Shown piece after piece: positions 16,695-24,171 of a DNA stretch of 32,046 bases (positions are counted from its first letter, which is position 1; each line of letters opens with the position of its first letter). Location of the stretch: contig JAUNLC010000001.1 in assembly GCA_030532465.1 (NCBI GenBank), positions 31,506 to 63,551 on the forward strand, in the 5' to 3' direction. Position numbers and translations under genes: made by a program. The notes under the pieces are model-generated. The model saw nothing but the letters and a program-made list of their open reading frames with translations. It was not told the origin of the DNA and did no database searches. This DNA comes from Campylobacter sp. (lineage in GTDB: Bacteria > Campylobacterota > Campylobacteria > Campylobacterales > Campylobacteraceae).

Positions 16695-17375
16695 TTGGGT
16701 TTGGAATTTACTAAAATTTATAACTTTCCCGACCCAAGCCTAGCTCCTTCAAATTCCCCTCTTTGTGTCGGCGGAGATTTAAGCGTTGAAGCGCTTTTGC
16801 AGGCTTACGACAAAGGAATTTTTCCTTGGTTTTTACCGCACGAGCCGATATACTGGTGGTGCCCCGATCCGCGCGCCGTGCTATTTCCAAAAGATATTAG
16901 AATCCAAAAAAGCATAAAATCCTCACTTAAAAAATTTAGCGTTAAATTCGATCACGACTTTGCAGGATTTTTAAAAATTTGCAAAACAGCCCGAGCGGAT
17001 AAAGAAGAGACTTGGCTAAGCGACACTATAGTAGAAGCTTATACGGCGATGTTTGAAGCGGGCTTTGCTCATAGCGTGGAAGTTTATGAAGACGGCGAGC
17101 TCATAGGCGGACTTTACGGGCTTATCTTCGGCAAAGTCTTTTGCGGAGAGAGTATGATAAGCTTAAAAACAGGCGCTTCAAAGGTTGCCCTCATAAGGCT
17201 TTGCGAGGTTTTAGACAAATTTGATTTTATGATCGACTGCCAAGTGATGAATGATCACCTAAAATTTATGGGCGCGCAGGCGATGGGGCGTGATAAGTTT
17301 TTAAAAAGGTTTGAAATTTTAAAACAAGAGCCAAGCGGATTTGAAAATTTCAAAGATTTAGAAAATTTGCTTTGA
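16695..17375 (+). CDS. aat: Leucyl/phenylalanyl-tRNA--protein transferase
   Basis: Aat adds Leu or Phe from aminoacyl-tRNA to proteins starting with Lys or Arg, making them ClpS substrates. The 226-residue protein has FPDPSLAP near the start, LCVGGDLSVEALLQAYDKGIFPWF, the diagnostic YWWCPDPRAVLFP, and GLYGLIFGKVFCGESMISLKTGASKVAL, all in order. The start is a TTG; TTG at 16695 and TTG at 16701 are both possible, and there is no in-frame ATG before the conserved core. The ribosome site is weak (GGCGAG). It follows clpA after 11 bases and completes the ClpS-ClpA-Aat set. Confidence 0.94.
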   Translation: MGLEFTKIYNFPDPSLAPSNSPLCVGGDLSVEALLQAYDKGIFPWFLPHEPIYWWCPDPRAVLFPKDIRIQKSIKSSLKKFSVKFDHDFAGFLKICKTARADKEETWLSDTIVEAYTAMFEAGFAHSVEVYEDGELIGGLYGLIFGKVFCGESMISLKTGASKVALIRLCEVLDKFDFMIDCQVMNDHLKFMGAQAMGRDKFLKRFEILKQEPSGFENFKDLENLL

Positions 17376-17386
17376 AATTTGGAATT

Positions 17387-17405
17387 TTAGGAACAAATTT
17401 TGCTT
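17387..17405 (+). promoter_or_regulatory. Sigma-54 (RpoN) promoter for flgB-flgC-fliE
   Basis: TTAGGAACAAATTTTGCTT contains GG (17390-17391), exactly ten bases, then GC (17402-17403). It agrees with the Campylobacter sigma-54 consensus TTGGAAC-N4-TTTGCTT. Transcription would start near 17415, leaving a leader of about 26 bases with AAAAAGG (17428-17434) before the flgB ATG. In C. jejuni, rod and hook genes are controlled by RpoN with FlgS/FlgR. Confidence 0.85.
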
Positions 17406-17440
17406 ATAACTATAGTGAAATTTAACCAAAAAGGCTAAAG

Positions 17441-17878
17441 ATGTTTGCAGGTATATCAAGTTCAAAGTCAAAACAGCTCGTAGAAAGCGCGCTGGCTAGT
17501 AGAAATTTACGCCAACAACTCATATCAAGCAACATAGCAAACATCGATACGCCGTTTTATAAATCACGCGATATCGCATTTGAAAGAGCGCTTAGCGAGA
17601 GAGCTGCCGAAATTTACGGCAAAAAAGAGACTAAAGAGCTTGAGCTGGCAATGACTGACGCGGCTCACTTGCCAAAGGTGAAATTTCCTGACTCAAAACT
17701 AGCTACGATCTTTCTTCGTGACGGACACATGGCTAGAAACGACGGCAACACCGTTGATCTTGATGTGGAAACAACCGAGCTTAGTAAAAATGCGATCATG
17801 ATAACCGCACTTGATAATGCGATGAAACGCGATAGTGCGAATTTTAAAAGCGTGATTGAAGCAAGCAGTAAGATTTAA
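17441..17878 (+). CDS. flgB: Flagellar proximal rod protein FlgB
   Basis: FlgB is exported by the flagellar type III apparatus and forms part of the proximal rod through the periplasm. The 145-residue protein has the rod/hook family N-terminal signature ALASRNLRQQLISSNIANIDTPFYKSRDI, in which SSNIANxxTPxY is diagnostic. It also has the C-terminal coil VDLDVETTELSKNAIMITAL. Length is as expected. It is the first gene behind a sigma-54 promoter and is followed by flgC after 11 bases. No signal peptide is expected, since export uses the type III route. Confidence 0.95.
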   Translation: MFAGISSSKSKQLVESALASRNLRQQLISSNIANIDTPFYKSRDIAFERALSERAAEIYGKKETKELELAMTDAAHLPKVKFPDSKLATIFLRDGHMARNDGNTVDLDVETTELSKNAIMITALDNAMKRDSANFKSVIEASSKI

Positions 17879-17889
17879 AGGGATAAAAG

Positions 17890-18384
17890 ATGAGTTACTT
17901 AAGCGATTTTGATATAAGCGGATACGGACTAAGCGCGCAAAGATTTAGAATGAACGTAATTAGCTCAAACATAGCTAATGCAAATACGACTAGAACGGCA
18001 GAAGGCGGACCTTATCGCCGACGCGAAGTGATATTTAAAGCAGTTGATTTTGACAGCACCTTAAATGAAGAAATCGCTAAAAAAGCAAACATGCTTGAGT
18101 ATGAAAACCCGCTTGATGACAGCTTTTGGCAAAAAGACGCAAAACCTGCTATAATGAGCGTCGTAGTTGATAAAGTGGTTCGTGACGATAAGGATTTTAA
18201 ACTAAAATACGATCCAAGCCACCCTGACGCTAACGCCAAAGGGTATGTCGCATATCCAAACATAAATCCGGTCATAGAAATGGCTGATCTGATCGAGGCT
18301 ACAAGAGCCTATCAGGCAAATGTCTCTGCATTTCAAAGCGCAAAGACTATCGCTCAAAGTGCGATAGAGTTACTAAGAGGTTAA
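17890..18384 (+). CDS. flgC: Flagellar proximal rod protein FlgC
   Basis: FlgC is another proximal rod subunit. The 164-residue protein begins FDISGYGLSAQRFRMNVISSNIANANTTRTAEGGPYRR, with the SSNIANxxTT signature. It continues with YDPSHPDANAKGYVAYPNINPVIEMADLIEATRAYQANV, the standard FlgC/FlgG C-terminal motif. A GGGATAAAAG ribosome site lies before the ATG. It sits between flgB and fliE on one transcript and matches the family length. Confidence 0.95.
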   Translation: MSYLSDFDISGYGLSAQRFRMNVISSNIANANTTRTAEGGPYRRREVIFKAVDFDSTLNEEIAKKANMLEYENPLDDSFWQKDAKPAIMSVVVDKVVRDDKDFKLKYDPSHPDANAKGYVAYPNINPVIEMADLIEATRAYQANVSAFQSAKTIAQSAIELLRG

Positions 18385-18388
18385 TAAA

Positions 18389-18688
18389 ATGACAAATATT
18401 GATAAAATCAGCTCGGTTGCTTCACCGTTTAAAAAAGAAAACGTAAATTCAACTCAAAAAACAGACGCAAACGACTTTGCCAAAATGCTTGATAACTCCC
18501 TTAAAGAGCTAAATGAAGTTCAAGTAACGGCAGATAAGGCAATAGCCGATCTAGCTACAGGAGAAGTAAAAGACCTTCACCAAGCAGCCATTGCGATAGG
18601 CAAGGCAGAGACCAGCATGAAGCTAATGCTTGAAATTCGCAACAAAGCCCTTAGCGCATATAAAGAGATATCAAGGACGCAAATTTAG
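18389..18688 (+). CDS. fliE: Flagellar hook-basal body complex protein FliE
   Basis: FliE joins the MS ring (FliF) to the rod and is needed early in export of rod proteins. The 99-residue protein has the C-terminal family block VQVTADKAIADLATGEVKDLHQAAIAIGKAETSMKLMLEIRNKALSAYKEISRTQI, with the conserved LHQ-A-I-KAE-S-K-M-E-RNK-L-AY-EI pattern. It starts 4 bases after the flgC stop, with AGAGG inside the end of flgC as ribosome site. A class B PBP follows after 6 bases. Confidence 0.95.
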   Translation: MTNIDKISSVASPFKKENVNSTQKTDANDFAKMLDNSLKELNEVQVTADKAIADLATGEVKDLHQAAIAIGKAETSMKLMLEIRNKALSAYKEISRTQI

Positions 18689-18694
18689 CCTTAA

Positions 18695-20479
18695 ATGAAC
18701 TCTAGAAAATCAAAAATTCTCGTTTTATTTTCACTTATCGTTATCGGGATACTAATATTTTTGGCTGTGATTTTTTATCGCGCCAATATAGAAAGACGAC
18801 TTCCAAAGCTTGAAACTAGCGATATAAATACGGCACTTCGCGGCAATATAATAACAAAAGACGGCTTTAGCGTAGCAAGCAGCCAAAAGCTCTATAAAGT
18901 TATGGTCGATACAAGAAATATCGATCCGAACAAAAAAGACCTATTTATAAAGCTCTATTCGCTTTATAGCGGCGATGATCTTAAAAAAATTAAAAAGAGT
19001 ATAAATAGCGCAAAAGGGCTTGTAACTCTTTCGTATAAGATTGACGCCAAAGGCGCGGCATATCTTCAAGAGCTGGCAAGAAAGCTGTATAGAAAGAAAA
19101 TTTTTATCCCTTATGAGGATCCAAATACCGGCATAGCTTCGCTTCGCGGCATGAGTATAGTAGAAAGCGGCGAAAGCAGGCAGTATATGGCAAAAGACGC
19201 TCTAACTCCGCTCATAGGGTACGTAAAAAAGTTCGAAAAGGAAAATATCACTAAGGTTACGGGGGTAAAAGGGGTTGAAAAGTCTTATGAATACTACATA
19301 TCAGCCATTCAGGACGCTAAAATTTTAGGACCGAAAGATATAGGAAACAATATCATTTTAACAAGCGATTCAAATTTAGCCAACCGAGTGGACGGATACG
19401 ACACTATCCTTACGGTTTCGCTTAAATTTCAAAGCATGCTAGAGCAGATAATAGACGAGCGCAAGGAGTTTTTAAACGCAAAAGAGATCATCGTAGGCGT
19501 AATGGATTCAAAAACGGGAGAGATGCTAGCTCTTGCAAGCTCTTCAAGATACAATCCATCAAACATCAAAAAACAAGATTATAAAGCCTTAAATTCGTCC
19601 GCCACGGAGTATGCTTATGAGGTGGGCTCGGTATTTAAGCCTTTTATATTTGCTCTTTTGCTTGCCGAAGACAAACTAAATCCGTTTGAGCGGATAAATA
19701 CCTACAACGGACGATATCAACTCGGCAAACGTATCATAAGAGATACTCATCCGCAGCCTTTTATGACGGCTGAAGATGTGCTTGCGCACTCTTCAAATAT
19801 AGGTATGATACAAATAGCCCAACGCCTTGAAGGTTCGCAAATTTACTCAGGGCTTTTAAAATTTGGATTTACTCAAAAAACCGGTATAGACATGCCGTAT
19901 GAGCAAGTGGGTAATATGCCGCCGATAGCCAAGTTAAATTCTCAAATTTATAAGGCTACTATCAGCTACGGATACGGACTTCAAGCTACTTTTATACAAC
20001 TTTTAAAAGCTTACAATGTATTTAACAACAAAGGCGTTATGGTTACTCCTAAGGTTGTCAGTTCGCTTTATAAAAACGGAAATTTTTATGCGGTAAACAA
20101 ACCTGAGCCCGTAGAAGTGCTAAGTCAAGATGTAGCAAAGCGGATGAAGCGAATACTAATAAAAGCCGTAGAAAGCGGAACAGGCAAGAAGGCTAAGACT
20201 GCCGGTCTTGAAATAGGCGGCAAGACGGGCACCGCGCACATAGCATCAGCCGGAGGATATGCAAACAAATACAACGGCTCGTTTTTCGGCTTCGTAAATG
20301 ATAGCCAAGGCAACGGCTATACTATCGGCGTATTAGCCAGAGAGCCTAAAAAGGCATATTACTACTTCGGCGCTCAAAGCGCGCTGCCGATATTTAAAAA
20401 GACGGTTGATCTTATGATAGAAGAAGGGTTTTTAAAGCCCGATGATATAAATTCAAGCAAAGAAACGGCTAAAAAATAA
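18695..20479 (+). CDS. Class B penicillin-binding protein (FtsI/PBP2-like transpeptidase)
   Basis: This inner-membrane peptidoglycan transpeptidase has its catalytic domain in the periplasm. The 594-residue protein has one N-terminal transmembrane anchor (about residues 8-28) and a dimerisation/pedestal domain. The transpeptidase follows, with active-site S312-x-x-K315 (GSVFKPF), S366-S-N368 and K510-T-G512. The order and the class B pedestal fit FtsI/PbpB; Campylobacter genomes call this gene pbpB or ftsI at the same site after fliE. Septal versus elongation role cannot be settled here, though FtsI-like is more likely. It starts 6 bases after fliE, so it is at least partly co-transcribed with the rod genes. 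Its 3' end converges on a minus-strand gene with only 10 bases between. Confidence 0.9.
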   Translation: MNSRKSKILVLFSLIVIGILIFLAVIFYRANIERRLPKLETSDINTALRGNIITKDGFSVASSQKLYKVMVDTRNIDPNKKDLFIKLYSLYSGDDLKKIKKSINSAKGLVTLSYKIDAKGAAYLQELARKLYRKKIFIPYEDPNTGIASLRGMSIVESGESRQYMAKDALTPLIGYVKKFEKENITKVTGVKGVEKSYEYYISAIQDAKILGPKDIGNNIILTSDSNLANRVDGYDTILTVSLKFQSMLEQIIDERKEFLNAKEIIVGVMDSKTGEMLALASSSRYNPSNIKKQDYKALNSSATEYAYEVGSVFKPFIFALLLAEDKLNPFERINTYNGRYQLGKRIIRDTHPQPFMTAEDVLAHSSNIGMIQIAQRLEGSQIYSGLLKFGFTQKTGIDMPYEQVGNMPPIAKLNSQIYKATISYGYGLQATFIQLLKAYNVFNNKGVMVTPKVVSSLYKNGNFYAVNKPEPVEVLSQDVAKRMKRILIKAVESGTGKKAKTAGLEIGGKTGTAHIASAGGYANKYNGSFFGFVNDSQGNGYTIGVLAREPKKAYYYFGAQSALPIFKKTVDLMIEEGFLKPDDINSSKETAKK

Positions 20480-20489
20480 ATTTAGGCAA

Positions 20490-21074
20490 CTAGATCCTGA
20501 TCTCTAAAAGATTTAATAAAAACCAAGACCAGCCGACCATAACCATAAGCAAAAATCCTGCTATAAAAAGCCTTCTTTTTACATAGTTTCCATCGACTAT
20601 ATCTCTTAAACTATACGCCATCAAGCATATTATAATAATGGAGCTAAAATAGTATAAAAACCAGCTAAGGCTATCTAAAGTAAAAGAATGAATAAGAACA
20701 AGCCCGTTAAACACAATCGAAACCAAAGCGCAAACTACAGCTACTCCAAAAGATATCCCGTAAGATATAAACTCCGCATTATCGGTAACATATCTTTTTA
20801 AAGATCTAAAGCAAAAGAAGATAAAACAAATCGCTATTACCAGATAATTCGTCATAAACTCTTTGCCCATAACATAAAAAACTTTCATATTTTGCGAAGA
20901 AAGATTAAGATCCAATATAACGCTATAAATTATAGCCATAACAGACATGGACACAAGAATAAGCGCCAAAGTTATGGCTGCCGATATAACAATAGATAGA
21001 AAAACGGCTAAAGAAGTCTCAAAAATCCCATAAGGTTTAATTGAGGCGCCCTTTAAAAATTCTTTTAAATTCAC
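20490..21074 (-). CDS. Unrecognised integral membrane protein
   Basis: I do not recognise this 194-residue protein. It has about five hydrophobic segments (near residues 20-50, 75-92, 105-130, 137-155 and 170-190), joined by short polar loops. There is no signal peptide cut site and no catalytic motif. The overall look resembles the Yip1-type membrane proteins, but the match is too weak to use. The start is a GTG at 21074 with AAAGGTATTC as ribosome site, and a TGCTAAAAT extended -10 lies about 50 bp upstream. It is the last gene of a minus-strand run after the formate dehydrogenase but has its own promoter. Confidence 0.8.
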   Translation of the reverse strand: MNLKEFLKGASIKPYGIFETSLAVFLSIVISAAITLALILVSMSVMAIIYSVILDLNLSSQNMKVFYVMGKEFMTNYLVIAICFIFFCFRSLKRYVTDNAEFISYGISFGVAVVCALVSIVFNGLVLIHSFTLDSLSWFLYYFSSIIIICLMAYSLRDIVDGNYVKRRLFIAGFLLMVMVGWSWFLLNLLEIRI

Positions 21075-21122
21075 GAATACCTTTGCTGTAAATTAGATCT
21101 TTGGTTTTAATTTTGTGGCGGC

Positions 21123-21128
21123 ATTTTA
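21123..21128 (-). promoter_or_regulatory. Candidate extended -10 box for the membrane protein gene
   Basis: Read on the minus strand this is TAAAAT preceded by TGC (extended -10), about 50 bp upstream of the GTG start of the membrane protein at 21074. Confidence 0.45.
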
Positions 21129-21238
21129 GCAGTTTTTATCTTTAAAAAGATCAAATTTAAAAGTTTTTATAAAACTTTAAAGAATAAAGATAAAATCGGG
21201 ATTTTTTGAACAAAATACCTATCAAAAATATCATTAAT

Positions 21239-21706
21239 TCATACAATACTAAGAGCAAAGCTTAAAGCAGAACCTCGTCTGGATAATTTTTGTTGTTTTT
21301 CAAGAAGCGAATTGTCCTGAATACTAGCTAAAAGCTCTTTCCTAAATTTCACAATCATCTCTTCAAGCAGCGAGCTAAGCTCTTTAATTTCGCTTTGAGT
21401 TTTGCTTTTAATACCCTCTTCGTCAAGTCCAAGCGTCTTGATAAGCTCGGCTCTTTTTTTCTCGACTCTCTCTTCTATCTTAAGCTCGTTTATATAATTT
21501 ATAAATTTAAGCGCACCCATAGAAGTTAAATTTTGTCTAAAATTCTCTATATCCATACTCTTTAACGAGCTTTTAGACTTTAAATTTATGCTTTCTAGCT
21601 CTTTTTCAAATTCGGCATTTTCACCTTGAATTATCTTTTGAGTCTTAGAAAAGCTGTTTAAATTCTCTAAAAATTTAAGTGCGGAATTTTCATCTCTTAT
21701 ATTCAA
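21239..21706 (-). CDS. Unrecognised coiled-coil protein
   Basis: I do not recognise this 155-residue protein. It is soluble, rich in Lys, Glu, Leu and Ser, and almost wholly helical by eye. Heptad-like stretches run through residues 20-60 and 78-140, which suggests a coiled coil. There are no Cys residues and no signal peptide. The start is TTG at 21706, backed by a good ribosome site (TAAGGAT, six bases away); the first internal Met is near residue 50, so TTG is the only start that keeps the full frame. It lies about 100 bp after the formate dehydrogenase, beyond a terminator hairpin, so it may rely on read-through or its own promoter. A chaperone or structural role is possible but unproven. 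Confidence 0.7.
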   Translation of the reverse strand: MNIRDENSALKFLENLNSFSKTQKIIQGENAEFEKELESINLKSKSSLKSMDIENFRQNLTSMGALKFINYINELKIEERVEKKRAELIKTLGLDEEGIKSKTQSEIKELSSLLEEMIVKFRKELLASIQDNSLLEKQQKLSRRGSALSFALSIV

Positions 21707-21768
21707 TTTTTATCCTTAGTAGAAATAACTATGAAGTTAAAAGCAAATTTTATTCCGCTTAGATTAAT

Positions 21769-21792
21769 TACCGCCGAAATCAATCGGCGGTA
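21769..21792 (-). terminator. Terminator hairpin after the formate dehydrogenase gene
   Basis: TACCGCCGA (21769-21777) and TCGGCGGTA (21784-21792) form a perfect 9-bp G/C-rich stem with a six-base loop. It lies 16 bases beyond the formate dehydrogenase stop codon. The following minus-strand tail (ATTAATCT) is only weakly T-rich, so termination may be partial. Confidence 0.7.
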
Positions 21793-21807
21793 CAAAAAGC
21801 ATCGCTA

Positions 21808-24114
21808 TCAATGATGGTGATAGTCGTCATATATAACTTTGTTTGTATGGAATTTCTCGCGTTTTAGCTCCCTAACTCGCAAGAATTCCTCCTCGTCTAT
21901 CTTTTTGATCTCGATAGCGGCTTTAAATGTCGGAGTTTTGCTGATAAAGTCCCAACCGTTGCTTGTTAGCTCATTACAACAACTCTCCCAATAGTGATAT
22001 GTCATTTGTATTATACCGTCAGGCACGATATCGGTAACATCGGCTTTAACGACGATATAACCGTATCTACTCCAAGCTTTTATAAAGTCGCCGTGCTTAA
22101 TGCCGTAACGCTCAGCCAGCACCGGATTCATCTCGGCTATAGGGCCTATACTATCGCCGCCCTCTTCTATAGTCTTTGAACGACGAGTCATCGCTCCGCC
22201 TGCGTATTGATAAACCTTGCGGGTCGTAAGCAGCTGGATAGGATACTCTTCGTCCACTGGCTCATCCACGCTTCCCGCCATTACCGGATAATCAGGAGGC
22301 ATATTCATTCTCTTTGCAAACTCTTCTTTTGCAGGCTCGATCTCGGCGACACTTCCGACATGTAAGCAAGGCACAAATTTACCCTTTCCATCAGGCGTGA
22401 AGAATTTTTTATCAAGATACAAGCTCTGTCCGCCCATATCGTCCTCATTTGGGCAAGGCCAGTGAAGTCCGTGATATTTTTTGATACGATAATAACTCAT
22501 GCCGCCATACCTGCGCGGATCACACTTCCTCTCCTCTTCCCAAATTTCTTCAGGAGAGTTGAAGTTAAAGCCCTCTTTCGCTCCAAGTCTGCGTGCGATC
22601 TCACAGATAATCCACCAGTCCTGTCTAGCATCTCCCGGAGGCGTGATAACGGCTTCATTGTGTTGAACGCGACGCTCGGCATTGGCAAAAAGACCCTCTT
22701 TCTCACTACTTGCCACGCCCGGCAATACGACATCCGCTTTACGCGAAGTTTCCGTTAAAAAGATATCTTGAACCAGATACATATCGACTTTTGATATGGC
22801 TTTTAAGAAGTGGTTGGTATTTGGATCGGTCATAACCGGATTTTCACCCATAGTCCAGAAGAAATGAACCCTGCCGTCAAGGATGGCATCTGGAACTTCG
22901 GTCTTGTGAATTCCGACTTTATCGCTTAAAAATCCGGGCTCTAAATTCCAAACCTTCTCAAACCAAGCAAGCTGTTCAGGATCGGTTACCAAACCTAAAT
23001 TCGGTAATACGTTTGGCAAAACTCCCATATCGCAACAGCCTTGGACATTTACCTGTCCTCGTATAGGAAGATCTCCGCTTCCAAGTTCACCGATATTTCC
23101 CGTTAGTAAGAATAAATTCGATATATCGCAAACCGCGCCCACGCCGTGGTTAAAGTGAGTAACGCCCATACCGTGAGTGATAACCGCAGGTCTTATGGTA
23201 GCATACATTCTAGCGGCTTTTCTAATGTCTTCAGGATTTAAATTCGTATATTTCGCAACCGCTTCAGGCGAATAATCCTTAACGGCTTCGCGCACATACT
23301 CTACTCCCGTAGTGCATTCATTAACAAATTCCCAATTTACCAAGTCTTCTTCAAAAATTACATGCAAAAGTGCGTTTATAACGGCTATGTTATGCTCAGG
23401 CGCAAGCTGTAAATGCACGTCCGCACGGCTGGCAAATTCCGTCTTAATCGGATCGATAACTATTAGCTTCGCACCTCTATTTAAAGCGCGTTGCACATGC
23501 ATAGCGGCTATCGGGTGCCCGTTTTCCGGATTTGATCCGATCATCATGATACAGTTACTGTAAGGTCCGATCTCTATGAAGCTATTTGTTGCGGCTCCGT
23601 TACCGATTGTTTTGGCAAGACCTGCCACAGTCGGAGCGTGTCAAATTCTAGCGCAGTGATCGACGTTGTTTGTTCCAATTACCGCCCGCATGATCTTTTG
23701 GGCGACATAGTTATCCTCAAGAGTACATCTTGCCGAGAAATTTCCGACAAGTGCATCAGGACCGTATTTCTCCTTTACCTCTTTCATCTTTGAAGCGACC
23801 AGATCAAGCGCTTCGTCCCAGCTTGCTTCCTCTAAATCGCCATCCTTGCTAAACACCCCGTTTTTCTTTCTGATAAGAGGCTTTGTAAGCCGATCCGGAG
23901 CTCCGACATAATCCCATCCATAAAATCCTTTTAGGCAGAGATTACCTTGGTTTACGGGATTTTCTTCAACTCCCGTAGCGCTTTTTATCACGTTGTTTTC
24001 AACGTGCAAAGTAACCTGACAGCCGGTACCGCAATACGGACAGATAACCTTACCCTCTTTGACGTTAGGAGCAGCGCTTGTGCTACTGCTTAACTTAGCG
24101 TCTGTATACAACAT
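21808..24114 (-). CDS. fdhF: Selenocysteine-containing formate dehydrogenase, FdhH type (catalytic alpha subunit)
   Basis: This Mo/W-bis-MGD enzyme oxidises formate to CO2. The frame runs through an in-frame TGA at 23641-23643, read as Sec158 in VDHCARI-U-HAPTVAGLAKTIG. E. coli FdhH has VDCCARV-U-HGPSVAGL at the same place. Residues C25, C28, C32 and C60 bind the 4Fe-4S cluster, with K62 in LCLKG as the relay lysine. The 768-residue length is close to E. coli FdhH (715). There is no Tat signal, so it is probably cytoplasmic, unlike C. jejuni FdhA. It ends with three histidines. ATG 24114 follows AAAGGAGAGGAG; a GTG 15 bases earlier lies within that ribosome site and is unlikely. No iron-sulfur or cytochrome partner lies beside it. 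Sec insertion also needs selA, selB, selC and selD elsewhere. Confidence 0.94.
23605..23643 (-). promoter_or_regulatory. Bacterial SECIS element with its UGA selenocysteine codon
   Basis: On the minus strand, the UGA (23641-23643) is followed 13 bases on by TGGCA (23623-23627), loop GGTCT (23618-23622), then TGCCA (23613-23617), a perfect 5-bp apical stem. The GGUCU loop is the same SelB-binding loop as in E. coli fdhF. A lower stem, CGACTG with CAATCG, can form with one mismatch and an AAA bulge. This supports recoding and not termination. Confidence 0.92.
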
Positions 24115-24129
24115 CTCCTCTCCTTTCAC

Positions 24130-24147
24130 TATGCAAATGTAGCATAT
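24130..24147 (-). promoter_or_regulatory. Operator-like repeat 1 upstream of fdhF
   Basis: TATGCAAATGTAGCATAT (given on the plus strand) is an imperfect palindrome directly upstream of the fdhF ribosome site. It matches repeat 2 (24154-24171) in the first seven and last six bases. The two centres lie 24 bp apart. The binding protein is unknown. Confidence 0.5.
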
Positions 24148-24153
24148 TTCATA

Positions 24154-24171
24154 TATGCAATGTTTGCATAT
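24154..24171 (-). promoter_or_regulatory. Operator-like repeat 2 upstream of fdhF
   Basis: TATGCAATGTTTGCATAT (plus strand) carries ATATGCAA and TTGCATAT as 8-bp inverted arms with a three-base spacer when the flanking A at 24153 is counted. It is a more perfect palindrome than repeat 1, and the pair probably flanks or overlaps the fdhF promoter. Confidence 0.55.

Noticed and set aside
20492-20508. Small hairpin AGATC-CT-GATCT between the PBP and the membrane protein
   Set aside because: A five-base stem inside the coding end of the minus-strand gene, without a T-tract; too weak for a terminator.
21808-23628. Separate 606-residue gene starting at the Met after the TGA, with 23641-24129 as a truncated gene or pseudogene
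   Set aside because: Both parts are in one frame, the TGA lies at the Sec position of FdhH, and a SECIS hairpin follows it. The Met is an internal residue-like codon choice for gene finders only.
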